20,107 nt of DNA. Source: a virus. The notes beneath the pieces are model-generated. The model was not told where the DNA came from. It saw only the letters and a program-made list of their open reading frames with translations, and made no database searches. Location of the stretch: IMG/VR virus record IMGVR_UViG_3300037010_002181, positions 1-20,107 of that record. The stretch is one strand, 5' to 3'. Below, in pieces: positions 1-8,819 of the stretch; within the stretch, counting starts at the first letter, position 1; every line of letters starts with the position of its first letter. Made by a program: the position numbers and the translations under genes.

Positions 1-189
1 CATCACCACCGGGTCGGTGCTGAAATCGACTGCCGTTTTGCTGGTGCTAAAGCGGTCGGTGAACGGGCCAATGTCGATCAGCCATGTTACTGGGTCAGCG
101 GTCGGCACAGGCACAAACCTCAGTTCACGCACCACTGCACCACTGTCGTAATTCGTGACTACGTAGTCACCATCAATATATTGGTGCAT
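1..189 (-). CDS. Phage protein, N-terminal 63 residues (runs off left edge)
   Basis: This is the 5' part of a minus-strand gene whose first codon is the ATG at 189-187 and whose frame stays open to base 1. The translation begins MHQYIDGDYVVTNYDSG and continues with RFVPVPTADPVTWLIDIGPF. I do not recognise the family. The start sits one base after the TGA stop of the preceding gene, and an AGGA about nine bases upstream serves as ribosome binding site, so it belongs to the same transcription unit. Its place after the ejection and fibre-like genes suggests a virion or tail-tip protein, but that is inference from position only. Confidence 0.75.
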   Translation of the reverse strand, partial: MHQYIDGDYVVTNYDSGAVVRELRFVPVPTADPVTWLIDIGPFTDRFSTSKTAVDFSTDPVVM

Positions 190-190
190 T

Positions 191-658
191 TCAGTTCGTC
201 CTGTAAACGTAGGAAATAATTGTCTTGCCGGTTTCAGTCACGCTTGATGCGTACTCAGCCAAAAACGACGAATTGAATGGGATTTGGTCAATCACGGGGC
301 CGCCTGCAGAAAGTCCAATGAGCCCGATCGCCGCAATTCCCTTATTTACCGCTGCGACTGATGCGCTTGTGTTATCAGAAACTACAACGCCATCAATCGT
401 TATTTTTAGTCGGTGCGTCCTTGCCGTCGTATCGACGCTTTGTGCAGTAAGAAAATTTACAACACCAGAACCGGTGATAGACAACACTGTGGAGAGCGTG
501 TTTGCAATAAGCACTCCCGTGACAACATCCTTTGCGCCAGAGCCGGGTGCCAGCATAAAAAATGGCGTCATTCCGTTCGCGCCGTTAACCAGGACCTTGG
601 GTGGCTTTGAGCCACCTGATGTCTGCCGGTACGAGTCAAATGAATTACCCATGATCAA
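191..658 (-). CDS. Small virion-associated protein of unknown function
   Basis: The open frame gives 155 residues from a TTG at 658, or 153 from the ATG at 652-650; the ATG is the more likely start, because the TTG overlaps the stop codon of the preceding gene. The protein is rich in small and hydroxylated residues (Ser, Thr, Gly, Ala, Val) and alternates short hydrophobic stretches with turns, as expected of a beta-rich structural protein. The N-terminus carries GNSFDSYRQTSGGSKPPK. No enzymatic motif, signal peptide or membrane segment is evident. It sits between two other small late genes with no intergenic space. Function unknown; a minor virion component is an inference from context. Confidence 0.75.
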   Translation of the reverse strand: MIMGNSFDSYRQTSGGSKPPKVLVNGANGMTPFFMLAPGSGAKDVVTGVLIANTLSTVLSITGSGVVNFLTAQSVDTTARTHRLKITIDGVVVSDNTSASVAAVNKGIAAIGLIGLSAGGPVIDQIPFNSSFLAEYASSVTETGKTIISYVYRTN

Positions 659-1080
659 TACTGCCCAGTAGTTGCAAACACGGTCAGATCTTGCTGCACG
701 GTCACGCTCACGTAAAGTTGCTGCGTCACCTTCAGTTGAATGCTGCCCTCTGGCTGTGTCGTTATGTAACTGCGCGTGACACTAAAAGATGGTGTAATCG
801 TAGAGTCAGGAGTAACCGCCGTGATTGGTATCTCGTCCTTGAGTACGCTCGTCGTTCCGTCATACAGCCACACGAACAATATCCCGGCAAGCGATGTACC
901 CTTACTCTTGATCGTGATAGCGTCTACCCGCTTGGGGTTTGGAGCGGGTTGATCAGTTAACTTCGTCAGACCCGTAGTGCCGGTGATATTGGCCCGCGAG
1001 GTGATCGCTGTGGGTGTTGTGAGAGTCGCAATTTCGGTTGCGGGGCCTTGCGGGAATACCGCTGCGTTTGTCATAGCCAT
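655..1080 (-). CDS. Small beta-rich structural-type phage protein
   Basis: A 141-residue protein starting at the ATG at 1080, directly abutting the TAA of the fibre-like gene upstream. A GGAGG Shine-Dalgarno lies seven bases before the start, inside the upstream gene's end. The composition is Thr/Val/Ile-rich with an alternating pattern, and includes the segment SLAGILFVWLYDG, reminiscent of small jelly-roll-like proteins in podovirus tail regions that I recognise only in general form. A second ATG at codon 3 is a possible alternative start. Probably a virion or receptor-binding accessory protein; exact role unknown. Confidence 0.75.
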   Translation of the reverse strand: MAMTNAAVFPQGPATEIATLTTPTAITSRANITGTTGLTKLTDQPAPNPKRVDAITIKSKGTSLAGILFVWLYDGTTSVLKDEIPITAVTPDSTITPSFSVTRSYITTQPEGSIQLKVTQQLYVSVTVQQDLTVFATTGQY

Positions 1081-1584
1081 TTAGAAGCCTCCGAAAGTTT
1101 GTGCGGAAAAGTAAGGATCGCCGGCGGGCGCCCAGAAGACGAGGGAGATGCCATCGTTGGAAAGACTCAGCCCTTTTGTCTGTGGGGTTAGGGCAGGCAG
1201 GGCCCCAGCAGGCAGTGCCGCGACCGCCGCTTGGATTGCTGCCATATTTGCGACCTGAGTGGTATTTGCCCCAAGTGCCGCTGTTGGTGCAGTAGGAATC
1301 CCCGCCAGAATGGCATTGGTAAATGTTGGGGTGGTGAATACCTGGGTAAAGTTAACCGCATCAGTCGGATTCACCCCGTTACCAAGTCCGCTGATCTTAA
1401 ACCCGGCCAGCTGCAAGTTCGCAGACATCCCTGCCTGCCCATCACGTGGCAGTGCCGTGGACAGTCCCAGGAACACGTCATTCATCGTCGCGTTGAAGTA
1501 GCTCGCGAGGATGTAGTCCCCTGTCACAGCAGGGAATGCTGGCACACCGAGGGAAGTAAAGCTTCCCGCACCATTGTAAGGCAT
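1081..1584 (-). CDS. Tail-fibre N-terminal-like protein
   Basis: A 167-residue protein with the arrangement often seen at the start of phage tail-fibre proteins: MPYNGAGSFTSLGVPAFP, then ALPRDGQAGMSANLQLAGF followed by KISGLGNGVNPTDAVNFTQV. The PRDG...M..NL...G.KI.GL..G..P.DAVN pattern is a widespread fibre motif that precedes the shaft or links to the receptor-binding part. The protein is short and lacks a long C-terminal shaft, so it may be an adaptor that anchors a separate fibre or tip protein encoded further left. The start has an AGGAG six bases upstream. It follows the last ejection-type gene after 12 bases. Confidence 0.8.
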   Translation of the reverse strand: MPYNGAGSFTSLGVPAFPAVTGDYILASYFNATMNDVFLGLSTALPRDGQAGMSANLQLAGFKISGLGNGVNPTDAVNFTQVFTTPTFTNAILAGIPTAPTAALGANTTQVANMAAIQAAVAALPAGALPALTPQTKGLSLSNDGISLVFWAPAGDPYFSAQTFGGF

Positions 1585-1596
1585 GTTTACTCCTAA

Positions 1597-3726
1597 TTAT
1601 TCCAGGGGATTACCGTTTTGTAATCCGGGGGCGTTTCCAGACACCGCTCCCCAGGTACCAAGTATCACCTGAGCTTTCTTCGACATAACTGGCACCTTCC
1701 CAAGTTCAATGAGCATTTTAGCGCCCTCGGGGGATGTGAGGATAGTGTCTAGCTGAGATAAGGTCTTGTTGAATGTTGCGCGTTCGATGGACTCGCCTAG
1801 ACGGTTAGCAGGAAGGAAGCTGGCTATGCGGACGACATTAGCGACATTGGAACTGCCTCCGAGTTGCTTTAGGTCAGCTCCAGATACACCGCCGACGGCC
1901 TCCGGGCGATTCTTCATTGCGATGGTTAGCTGGCGAAGGTTTTCCAGCCCACGGATGACTTCCTCTGGCTTTTCCCCTTGCAGCTTCGCCATACCAGCTG
2001 TGGCATCCTTGATTCCATGCCATTGCAGCGGGTCTTTAAACAAGTTGTTGTAGAGCTCTCCTGGGTTAGTCTTGGACAGCGGAACATCCCCAACCCCAAG
2101 TTCAATGGCCCCCTGCATTTTCCTGGAAACCCACCCCTTGAAAGCATCCTGAAAAGCAGTAGGATCTTGCGTTCCAAGTTCCGTGACCGCTGTGGCAATG
2201 TCAGATACCTTTGCAGTGGGGTCCGTCCCCTTATTCATCAGTTTTTCAAATTTCGACACCATCGCGGCGGTGCTTGGGTCAGCACCGTGAGCTTGGTTTA
2301 GAAGTCCAATGGGGCCTTGCTTCAGCGGAGCCACTGTTGAATTTGTGATGTCTTTGAAAGTAGCCGCAGCCTTAGCTACATCCGGGGATAGGTCCTGGAA
2401 CCGTTGGTTTAACTCCCCCGCGAGTCCCTTTATCTGCCCCTGCTCCTTCGGGTACGCAACTTTCAGGTCCTGCCCTTTCCAGGGACCCGCGAGCTCCCCG
2501 ATCCAGGTATTCACATCCAGTGCACTTAACGGTTTTGACTTAGCTCCTTGCACAGCGCCATTGGCGGTAGCCAGTGCTTGCTGGGCTACCGCGCGTTCAG
2601 AAGGTCTTTTTGCAGCAGCAAGTGCCGCTTGCGCGGCATCAACCGCTTCTCCGAGCTTCGGATCATTGCCGAGTAGTTTCTGTGCAAATTCCGCAGCCTT
2701 CCCTTTCAGGACTTCCGTAGCCCCAGGCTGCATTGCGAACTTGTTCAAGATCTGCCCGAGGTCATTCCGAGCGTTCACCGGCAGGTCGCCAGCTGCTGCA
2801 TAGAGGTCTTTAACCGCAGCAGAACGGCTTTTCTGCGCCTGGGCTAGTACATCACTGGCAGTCTGTTGGACGTTGTTAGCGTTCTGCTGCGCGGAGTAGT
2901 TCTCCCCAGGCAGACTGCGGATAGTCAGCTCTGCCTGCCGTGCAAGTTGTTCTGGCTGCCCCCGCAGTGTTTTCTGCACTTGGTCACCCTGGCTGCGCTG
3001 GGCGAGGAAGTTGCGAATTGACCCGAGATTACCAGAGTGACCACCAGTGGCCTGCAGTGCCTGCACAAGGTCAATGTCACTCCCCGTTGCCGCCATGGCA
3101 TTCTTGTAGGCTTGTGCGGAGTTTAATTGCTCCGGGGTGATTCCTTCCAGTGCCTCACGCGCGACATCAGTCGACTGAGGGCGTACCCGAGCTGCCAGTA
3201 CGGCGCCGGTTCCCGCAGCAACCCCGCCGAGCATAGATGCCCCAGCTCGCAGCAGAGGGTTCGGTTGGCCGTTTGTAAGATTATCTGCCATGGCTGCCCC
3301 TGCACCAGCCCCAGCTCCAGCGATGAGTGTTGTCGGGGTAGGTGCCCCAGCGGTGGCAGCTCCGCCAATGCCTCGGGCAACACCCTGCCCATAGCTGTTA
3401 TTAGTGGACTTGCTTCCGACTTCATTCCAGTAGTCTTCAGCCGAGCCCGCGGCGGAGTTGAGGCTGTCAGCGAGTCCATTACCTTTCGGGAGGAATGCGC
3501 CTGCGGCAGTAGCGGCTCCACGGATAATATTAGCAGCACCGTGGCCGAAGCCACTTGCAAGATCCCGTCCGAAGGATTCGATGAAACCAGCGGGTTCTTG
3601 CACCTTGGAAGCATTCCGAAACTGCTCCATGCCTTGCAGTTTGGCACGGACAGCCATTAGCATCTCCGGCGTGGCATTGTCAGGAACGTCAAGCTGATTA
3701 CCATCAGGAAGATCGATTAATGGCAT
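1597..3726 (-). CDS. Large internal virion (DNA-ejection) protein
   Basis: A 709-residue protein beginning MPLIDLPDGNQLDVPDNATPE. It is dominated by Ala, Gly and Gln. Gly/Ala-rich hydrophobic stretches around residues 60-75, 125-155 and 160-185 could insert into or cross membranes. The middle (about 190-480) is long and mostly helical. No lysozyme or transglycosylase signature was recognised. In short-tailed phages, large Ala-rich helical proteins encoded after the nozzle are packaged in the head and ejected to form a channel (P22 gp7, gp16 and gp20; T7 gp14-16), and this gene fits by size, composition and position. Its start overlaps the preceding stop as TAATG, with AAGGGG upstream. The last codons contain the GGATTAC-N6-GTAATCC dyad. 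Confidence 0.75.
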   Translation of the reverse strand: MPLIDLPDGNQLDVPDNATPEMLMAVRAKLQGMEQFRNASKVQEPAGFIESFGRDLASGFGHGAANIIRGAATAAGAFLPKGNGLADSLNSAAGSAEDYWNEVGSKSTNNSYGQGVARGIGGAATAGAPTPTTLIAGAGAGAGAAMADNLTNGQPNPLLRAGASMLGGVAAGTGAVLAARVRPQSTDVAREALEGITPEQLNSAQAYKNAMAATGSDIDLVQALQATGGHSGNLGSIRNFLAQRSQGDQVQKTLRGQPEQLARQAELTIRSLPGENYSAQQNANNVQQTASDVLAQAQKSRSAAVKDLYAAAGDLPVNARNDLGQILNKFAMQPGATEVLKGKAAEFAQKLLGNDPKLGEAVDAAQAALAAAKRPSERAVAQQALATANGAVQGAKSKPLSALDVNTWIGELAGPWKGQDLKVAYPKEQGQIKGLAGELNQRFQDLSPDVAKAAATFKDITNSTVAPLKQGPIGLLNQAHGADPSTAAMVSKFEKLMNKGTDPTAKVSDIATAVTELGTQDPTAFQDAFKGWVSRKMQGAIELGVGDVPLSKTNPGELYNNLFKDPLQWHGIKDATAGMAKLQGEKPEEVIRGLENLRQLTIAMKNRPEAVGGVSGADLKQLGGSSNVANVVRIASFLPANRLGESIERATFNKTLSQLDTILTSPEGAKMLIELGKVPVMSKKAQVILGTWGAVSGNAPGLQNGNPLE
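1607..1626. repeat. GGATTAC-N6-GTAATCC dyad, copy 1
   Basis: A perfect 7-base inverted repeat with spacer CGTTTT lies within the last codons of the 709-residue ejection-type gene, a few bases before its stop. It is identical in its 14 defined bases to the copy after the coat gene. Confidence 0.8.
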
Positions 3727-5018
3727 TATTGCCCCTTCATGAAGTCGTCATAGGAAATGACTTTCCGCTGCCCGGAGCTGTCACTAGCCCGGCGTTTCGG
3801 CGTTGCTCCCTTCAAGTAACTGCCATCATACTGCATACGACTGTTCCGGTCCAATTGCAGCGCCGGATCATCCTGCCCGCCCTTTTGTGGCTGGTTCCAT
3901 GACAGTGGTGGGAGTGGGTAGAGCTTCTCGGCGCCGCCCATACCGGGGATGGTTTTTGCACTGCTGTACTGGTCAGTAGCATTCATGATCGCATTGTGGT
4001 TAGCCTGGTACGTCAGAGCAGCGACGTGTTTAATCACCTGCGGAGTGAAGTCGATCTTACCAGCTACAACCTGTTCGAGGAATGGTTTTTCCTTATCAGA
4101 GATCGAACCGGTTAACTGCTTTGTCATGGACAGTGTTTTCGCTGCCATTTCCGTAGCTAGTGCCTGCGTCTTCGCCGCACCTTCTGGTCCGTTGAAACCG
4201 AGTTGTGCCCCGATAGCGGCAAGGCCCATGGCGGCACTAGCCCCGAAACCGGTTTGCACAGCAGGGTCATCAACAAGCTGCATAACCCGTTCCGCAGCCT
4301 GCAATCCGCTCTGCGCAGTTATAACTGTTTCCCGAGCAGACTTCAGCACAGGGATCGTGTCCTTCTGCACCTCGGTAATACCTTTATTGTCTATGTTAAT
4401 GGTCTGCCCGGCAGGAGCAAATTTGACCTCTCCGGTACGGGCATCTCGCTGACCGAATAGCGGCTTACCATCCGAGCCAGTTCCCATCTGTTCGATAGGG
4501 CCGTACCCAGCTTTGTTGAACTGCTGACTGCTGACGAGCTTGCCTTGCCCGTTAGTGGCCACCAGTGTATCACCAATAACGTGCTCTTTCACTTCCTGCG
4601 GTTTCATCGCGCTAGCCATACTAGCCTTGCCCATTGCCTGCATTTCTGGCAGTTGGCTAGTCATCGCGCGGATTACCGCTTCGCGAGGGTTTGGAGCAAC
4701 TGGAGGGGTTTGCGGGCCGTAGCCATCCGCAGCCATGTCACCCTGCGGCTTCCCATTCATCCGATCCATGTACTGGTTCGTCTCATTCCCCAATGCCTGA
4801 CTATACTGCTTTCGGAAGTTGGCTGTGTCTTGTGTCAGTTGCGCTTGCTGGCTGAAGGCATTGGACTTTCCAAGCAAGTTGGAAACTGCATTCCACACTG
4901 GGCCAGTAGTCCCCATCCCTGCTTGCAGCGGCTGTCCCTGCCACAGCGCATCCACCAACTTCTGCCGACGAAGGAGTTCTTCTTGCTGCGTCGAAAAATC
5001 GAGTCCAGACGTATCCAT
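3726..5018 (-). CDS. Internal virion (DNA-ejection) protein
   Basis: A 430-residue protein. The N-terminus (residues 1-80) is charged and helical. A middle part holds a small beta-like segment (VIGDTLVATNGQGKLV). The C-terminal half is long and helical, with ISDKEKPFLEQVVAGKIDFTP and an Ala/Gly-rich stretch near residues 255-275. It ends in a charged tail, VISYDDFMKGQ. The central and C-terminal pattern resembles annotated phage internal or ejection proteins. It lies between two other such proteins, as gp7, gp20 and gp16 do in P22. A CGGAG lies seven bases before the ATG, and the stop overlaps the next start by one base (TAATG). No catalytic motif was seen. Confidence 0.72.
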   Translation of the reverse strand: MDTSGLDFSTQQEELLRRQKLVDALWQGQPLQAGMGTTGPVWNAVSNLLGKSNAFSQQAQLTQDTANFRKQYSQALGNETNQYMDRMNGKPQGDMAADGYGPQTPPVAPNPREAVIRAMTSQLPEMQAMGKASMASAMKPQEVKEHVIGDTLVATNGQGKLVSSQQFNKAGYGPIEQMGTGSDGKPLFGQRDARTGEVKFAPAGQTINIDNKGITEVQKDTIPVLKSARETVITAQSGLQAAERVMQLVDDPAVQTGFGASAAMGLAAIGAQLGFNGPEGAAKTQALATEMAAKTLSMTKQLTGSISDKEKPFLEQVVAGKIDFTPQVIKHVAALTYQANHNAIMNATDQYSSAKTIPGMGGAEKLYPLPPLSWNQPQKGGQDDPALQLDRNSRMQYDGSYLKGATPKRRASDSSGQRKVISYDDFMKGQ

Positions 5019-5036
5019 GTTTTTACTCCGATCTGG

Positions 5037-6764
5037 TTAGGTTGTCCATATGCTGGTATCATCAGGAACAGCAGTGTTGGGACTGCTGAAGAAGTTGCCA
5101 AGGCTGTTAGCCAGTCCGCCCCAGTTAACATTGCCCACGGCATTGATCAGCCCTGCTGCATAGCCTGCGTTGTTATTCGCCTGCGTGTTCTGGTTGCCGA
5201 AGTTATTAGCGGATGCCTGCAGACCCTGCAGTGTGGGTGTCGGAGAGGCACTGCCGCCGGTGTAGTAGTTGCCAAACTGCTGACCACCCGGCCGGGACAT
5301 CTCCTGAAATGCCTGCATTTCCTGCAGCTGCTGGTCACGGATAGCAAGCTGCTCGGTGATGTTTTGCATGTGGTTGGCGGAGTCGAGGGCCCGACTTTGC
5401 AGTGCCTGAGCTCCAGCAGAAGCAGCCATGGAAGCGCCAGCGGCATTTTGTGAGGCTTTCAGCGAAGCCGCGTCGTGCGCGGCATTGATGCTAGCATTCG
5501 TGGCGTTACCTGCGCTCGCAGTGTTCGCATTCGTCAGAAAGCCGGCATTTGCCAGATTGACAGAATTGGTCTGACCAAGGTTGTACTGGTTTGCCGCATT
5601 CGTCTGGGAAGCATTGGCAAGTCCAATGCTGTTCGACTGCCCTGCATTGAAGCGGGAAGTGTCGTTCGCTGCCGCCGCATTTGCGAGGTTGTTCTGGTTC
5701 AGGAAACCAGCGTTTGCCAGGGATGCCTGCGTGCCAAGCTGGGCATTGGCGATGCTTGCCTGTGTCTGGTTATTCGACATGTTCGTGTCAGCGGACTGCG
5801 CGAACTGTCCTGTCTGCAGCGCATGCTGGTATTCCTGCTGATTCAAGCCTTGTACGAGGCCGACCTGCCGAGACTCTTCCTGCCCACCAGCCAGTACAGC
5901 CTGCATACGGGCATCATTTAGGCGTTGGGAGAAGTTATTCATCTCTCGATTGTAGGCATCGGTCCCGACCTCGATGCCGCTATTCAGTAAACGCGTGCGC
6001 AGGGCACTTTCGTCGTTCTGGTACTGCGGGTTGATACGGGACATAATAGCATCCTCGACCCGCTTGCGCGAGGTATCGTCGATAGCTCCTGGCAGGGCCC
6101 GGACACCGCTTTGATCAAAAGTGCGTTGGATCGACCCCCCAGCGGAAGCGGCCGAGGCTTGCCCTTGTGCGGCTGGTCCGGCGTTGGTGAGGGTGGCTAG
6201 TGCGGCCTGCGCCTGCGCCGTTTCCGCTTGCCCAGAAGCCGCTGCTTGCCCGGCAGTTACCTGCCCAAGCGGAGTATTCGAGGTCGTTGCAGTCGGGGCG
6301 GCAGGCGTGGCAACCGCAGGTGCGGCCGCGGGGACATTTTCATTACCCGCAATACTGCCGTCTGGGCTGCGACTCTGCTGGGATTCATACTGAACTCCAG
6401 CTTGAGAGGCCTTGCTGGCGGCGCCGGCCCCATACCATGGACCATCTTGTGACACAGGGGAGGCGAACAAGCTTTGCCCTTGCCTCACAGAATTCATCCC
6501 AAGCTGCCCGATCCCAGCTGCCATGTTCTGGGCACTGTCATACAACCCCTGCTGCCCGGAGGATAGCGCGTAGGTCTGCACTGGCCGGCCGTTGGCATCC
6601 ACCGACCACGTCAGCGACCCGCCGGGACCTACTTGATCCGCCCGGTTCAGGTTAGTGTTGAACAGTGCCGCGTTCTGGTTATCCCAACCTTGCTGGCTCG
6701 TCGCCGCAGTGAAGTCACCAGTACTCGCCGGACCTTGGTCCTTCGCCATTCCTAGAAAGCCCAT
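5037..6764 (-). CDS. Internal virion protein with 11-residue Asn/Ala repeats
   Basis: A 575-residue protein. The N-terminal region includes GGSLTWSVDANGRPVQTYAL, and residues 120-205 are Ala/Thr/Gln-rich and low in complexity. A conserved helical block follows at about 210-330 (SRKRVEDAIMSRINPQYQNDE and GTDAYNREMNNFSQRLNDARMQA), a pattern common in proteins encoded after the adaptor and nozzle genes of podoviruses. Residues 331-429 are nine tandem 11-residue repeats, for example QLGTQASLANA, GFLNQNNLANA and GQTNSVNLANA. The C-terminus is Gln/Asn-rich. The role is likely packaged ejection or internal head protein. GAGGAG precedes the start, which overlaps the upstream stop as TAATG. Confidence 0.75.
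   Translation of the reverse strand: MGFLGMAKDQGPASTGDFTAATSQQGWDNQNAALFNTNLNRADQVGPGGSLTWSVDANGRPVQTYALSSGQQGLYDSAQNMAAGIGQLGMNSVRQGQSLFASPVSQDGPWYGAGAASKASQAGVQYESQQSRSPDGSIAGNENVPAAAPAVATPAAPTATTSNTPLGQVTAGQAAASGQAETAQAQAALATLTNAGPAAQGQASAASAGGSIQRTFDQSGVRALPGAIDDTSRKRVEDAIMSRINPQYQNDESALRTRLLNSGIEVGTDAYNREMNNFSQRLNDARMQAVLAGGQEESRQVGLVQGLNQQEYQHALQTGQFAQSADTNMSNNQTQASIANAQLGTQASLANAGFLNQNNLANAAAANDTSRFNAGQSNSIGLANASQTNAANQYNLGQTNSVNLANAGFLTNANTASAGNATNASINAAHDAASLKASQNAAGASMAASAGAQALQSRALDSANHMQNITEQLAIRDQQLQEMQAFQEMSRPGGQQFGNYYTGGSASPTPTLQGLQASANNFGNQNTQANNNAGYAAGLINAVGNVNWGGLANSLGNFFSSPNTAVPDDTSIWTT
5478..5774 (-). repeat. Nine tandem 33-base (11-residue) coding repeats
   Basis: On the minus strand these bases encode nine consecutive units of exactly 11 residues with consensus roughly G-x-x-N-x-x-x-L-A-N-A, residues 331-429 of the 575-residue virion protein. 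Units include NNQTQASIANA, QLGTQASLANA, GFLNQNNLANA, GQSNSIGLANA and GQTNSVNLANA. The period is seen more clearly in protein than in DNA, so the copies are old or under protein-level selection. Eleven-residue periodicity fits a hendecad coiled coil. Confidence 0.8.
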
Positions 6765-7207
6765 TAGGAACTCCTCAAGTTAAATTTAGCTTCGAAAGTC
6801 CGATCCTCACCATCGTCGATACGGGTGGCAGTTGCGGAATGAGTGGAATATTTTAGCAGGTCATTAATCCGCGGATTGTCATAAAAGGTCACAGCGAACT
6901 CGTAGTGAGGGGAAAGCGCTGCGAGCAGAGTATTAACCCCTGCGGATAGGTCCCGACCATTCCCTCCATTGAAAGCGTGGAACTCCGCAATACTGGGAGA
7001 GCGCTCCCGCACAATGAATATCGCATTCTCCGTGCAGAATAGTATACCCCCAGTACCTTTCCAGGTCATGACGAATCTCGTAACAAACGCGCAGTCATAT
7101 GCCCGGTCAGAGTGGTTTACCTCATGATCCTGGCGGAGAATCCGCTCGAGTTCTTCTTGTGGATGGTGTGGGGGGAGGCTATCGAAAAGGGTTCTGGGAA
7201 GTGGCAT
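6764..7207 (-). CDS. Small phage protein of unknown function (possible internal or assembly protein)
   Basis: A 147-residue protein starting at the ATG at 7207, with a GGAG six bases upstream. It shows a mixed alpha/beta pattern: an N-terminal helix (HPQEELERILRQDHEVNHSD), then short strands such as GGILFCTENAIFIVRE, then FHAFNGGNGRDL, then EFAVTFYDNPRINDLLKY. The order of strands and helices loosely recalls acetyltransferase-like folds such as that proposed for the T7 internal protein gp13, but no acetyl-CoA loop can be named with confidence. By position it corresponds to P22 gp26/gp14. Function unknown. Confidence 0.75.
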   Translation of the reverse strand: MPLPRTLFDSLPPHHPQEELERILRQDHEVNHSDRAYDCAFVTRFVMTWKGTGGILFCTENAIFIVRERSPSIAEFHAFNGGNGRDLSAGVNTLLAALSPHYEFAVTFYDNPRINDLLKYSTHSATATRIDDGEDRTFEAKFNLRSS

Positions 7208-7253
7208 TTTGGGCTCCGAAGGTTGAGTCGAAGTCCCTGCGTACCCAGGAAGA

Positions 7254-8819
7254 CTAGCCTAGCAATGCACCTACTTCATAGATAACATCCGTGGCTGACC
7301 AGTCAACTGTACAGTTGTTGGCAATCGCGCGCAAGCAAATCGCTGAACAGTAGCTTGTCTCTGCATCAACTGTTACCCACTCGACATGCATGACAGGCTC
7401 AGTAGACCATTGTGCGCTATCCCAGCGAGATACGTCCCAGCGGGAGGTCACGGCGGTGTTGAACACGGCAGCACCGAAGGTAGCGTCATTACCGAAGTCT
7501 GTATCGAGGGCAAGGTTGACCGCGCATACCCCACCGATAGTTAGGTTAGCTCGGAGGAGCTTCCAATCCTTCAGCCGACTGCGGGGCTTGTAGTAGTTGA
7601 AGGCGACTTTAGCGTTGCAGATAATACCGGAGCCGAAGTCATTGGCAGGCTGGAAGAACTTTCCGATGGCGGAGGCTAGTCCACCATACAGGACATTCTC
7701 GTAGAAACAGAATCCTCCAACATCCCATCCAAGGAAGCGGCACCATGCATTCGTCTGCGTGTTCATGACGTACTGGACGGAGGATGCCCCAGAGGAAGCG
7801 GTTGGGATGTTACAGACCAGTACACTGTACTGTGGATACTCCACGACTTCCCAACCTTCGGCATCTGGCAGGGCATGGGCAGATGCAATAAAGGCCTCAC
7901 CGATGACGGAACTGAGTGCGCCCTGCGGATCGAGTTTGGTTTCCTTCAGGATGGCCGTCATGGAGAACAGGCCACGAACAGTGAGGATCAGCAGGTCACC
8001 GCCGTAGGAGCAGAAGCACTTCCGACCCAGCGGTGGGGAAAGGTTGAACACTCCCTTGAGGGTCCATGTCGTAGACGACGAGGGGTCAGTGCCATAGTAG
8101 ACCGCCGCCTGCCCCTTGCTGGTGATGAATACGGAGTAGTCTTCCTGCCCGGTGGCGCCATCCACTGTCCAGGTACCCATCGCCATCAATTTTCCACCCT
8201 TGGTAAAGAGACCGCCGAGTGGAAACTCCGATACCGTGCCGGTGATTGAATCAATCGGCAGGAAGAAGAAACTCATCGAATTCTTCTTGATGAAGTAAAT
8301 CGACCGCTTAAATGCGTTGATATTCCACAGCTGGTTGGTATTAACCGTACCGCCAGCAGAGATTGTGAAGTTGGCGATGGTTATCCATGTACTGCCGTTC
8401 GTGTAGGCGAGATCATCAGTGCCGTTAACCGTGACGAGGTAGCTGCCACCTGTGGTGTTAAAGTTGATGTGGCACATGTAACCATTGGTGCGGGCTTGTA
8501 CCAGAGCCCCAATGGCACCACCAGCAGTCGCATCGTAGATGCCAGCGTCGGTTACTCCGAAGAGTTTGCTGGAAGTCAGCCCGTTCCACGCCATGGTGGT
8601 TTTTACTCGGGCGAGGAAGGCAGTGGCCCAGTACTGCGCGCCGGGGCGTACGGACACTGTCCCAGTACCGGGCAACCAGTTGTCGAGGGTAATCGCATAA
8701 TCTGCCCGCATGTTGGCCAACGGGTCGCGGGTATTCCAGCCTCGTAAAGGGGCAGAGACGGTGACGGAAGTAGAGACTTCCTGACCACCTTTCGGCGAAT
8801 CGTTGAGGGGTTCCATCAT
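7254..8819 (-). CDS. Tail nozzle / stabilisation protein (P22 gp10-like)
   Basis: A 521-residue protein with little helix and repeated short strands. It opens with SAPLRGWNTRDPLANMRADYA and ITLDNWLPGTGTVSVRPGAQ, a pattern typical of podovirus proteins that form the lower tail (P22 gp10 nozzle, 472 residues; T7 gp12 counterpart). Repeated aromatic/Gly strands such as KLFGVTDAGIYDATAGG and LLILTVRGLFSMTAI fit a beta-propeller core. The C-terminal part has paired SRWDVSRWDSAQW motifs. It directly follows the adaptor gene with an ATGA overlap, as gp4 and gp10 neighbour each other in P22. The weak ribosome binding site suggests translational coupling. The role is to cap and extend the short tail. 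Confidence 0.82.
   Translation of the reverse strand: MMEPLNDSPKGGQEVSTSVTVSAPLRGWNTRDPLANMRADYAITLDNWLPGTGTVSVRPGAQYWATAFLARVKTTMAWNGLTSSKLFGVTDAGIYDATAGGAIGALVQARTNGYMCHINFNTTGGSYLVTVNGTDDLAYTNGSTWITIANFTISAGGTVNTNQLWNINAFKRSIYFIKKNSMSFFFLPIDSITGTVSEFPLGGLFTKGGKLMAMGTWTVDGATGQEDYSVFITSKGQAAVYYGTDPSSSTTWTLKGVFNLSPPLGRKCFCSYGGDLLILTVRGLFSMTAILKETKLDPQGALSSVIGEAFIASAHALPDAEGWEVVEYPQYSVLVCNIPTASSGASSVQYVMNTQTNAWCRFLGWDVGGFCFYENVLYGGLASAIGKFFQPANDFGSGIICNAKVAFNYYKPRSRLKDWKLLRANLTIGGVCAVNLALDTDFGNDATFGAAVFNTAVTSRWDVSRWDSAQWSTEPVMHVEWVTVDAETSYCSAICLRAIANNCTVDWSATDVIYEVGALLG

Noticed and set aside
155-170. 16-base perfect palindrome GTGACTACGTAGTCAC
   Set aside because: It lies inside a coding frame, and one such palindrome in 20 kb is not far from chance expectation; no second copy was seen.
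225-671. 148-codon plus-strand frame
   Set aside because: It is antisense to a minus-strand gene that fits the tightly packed late cluster with coupled starts.
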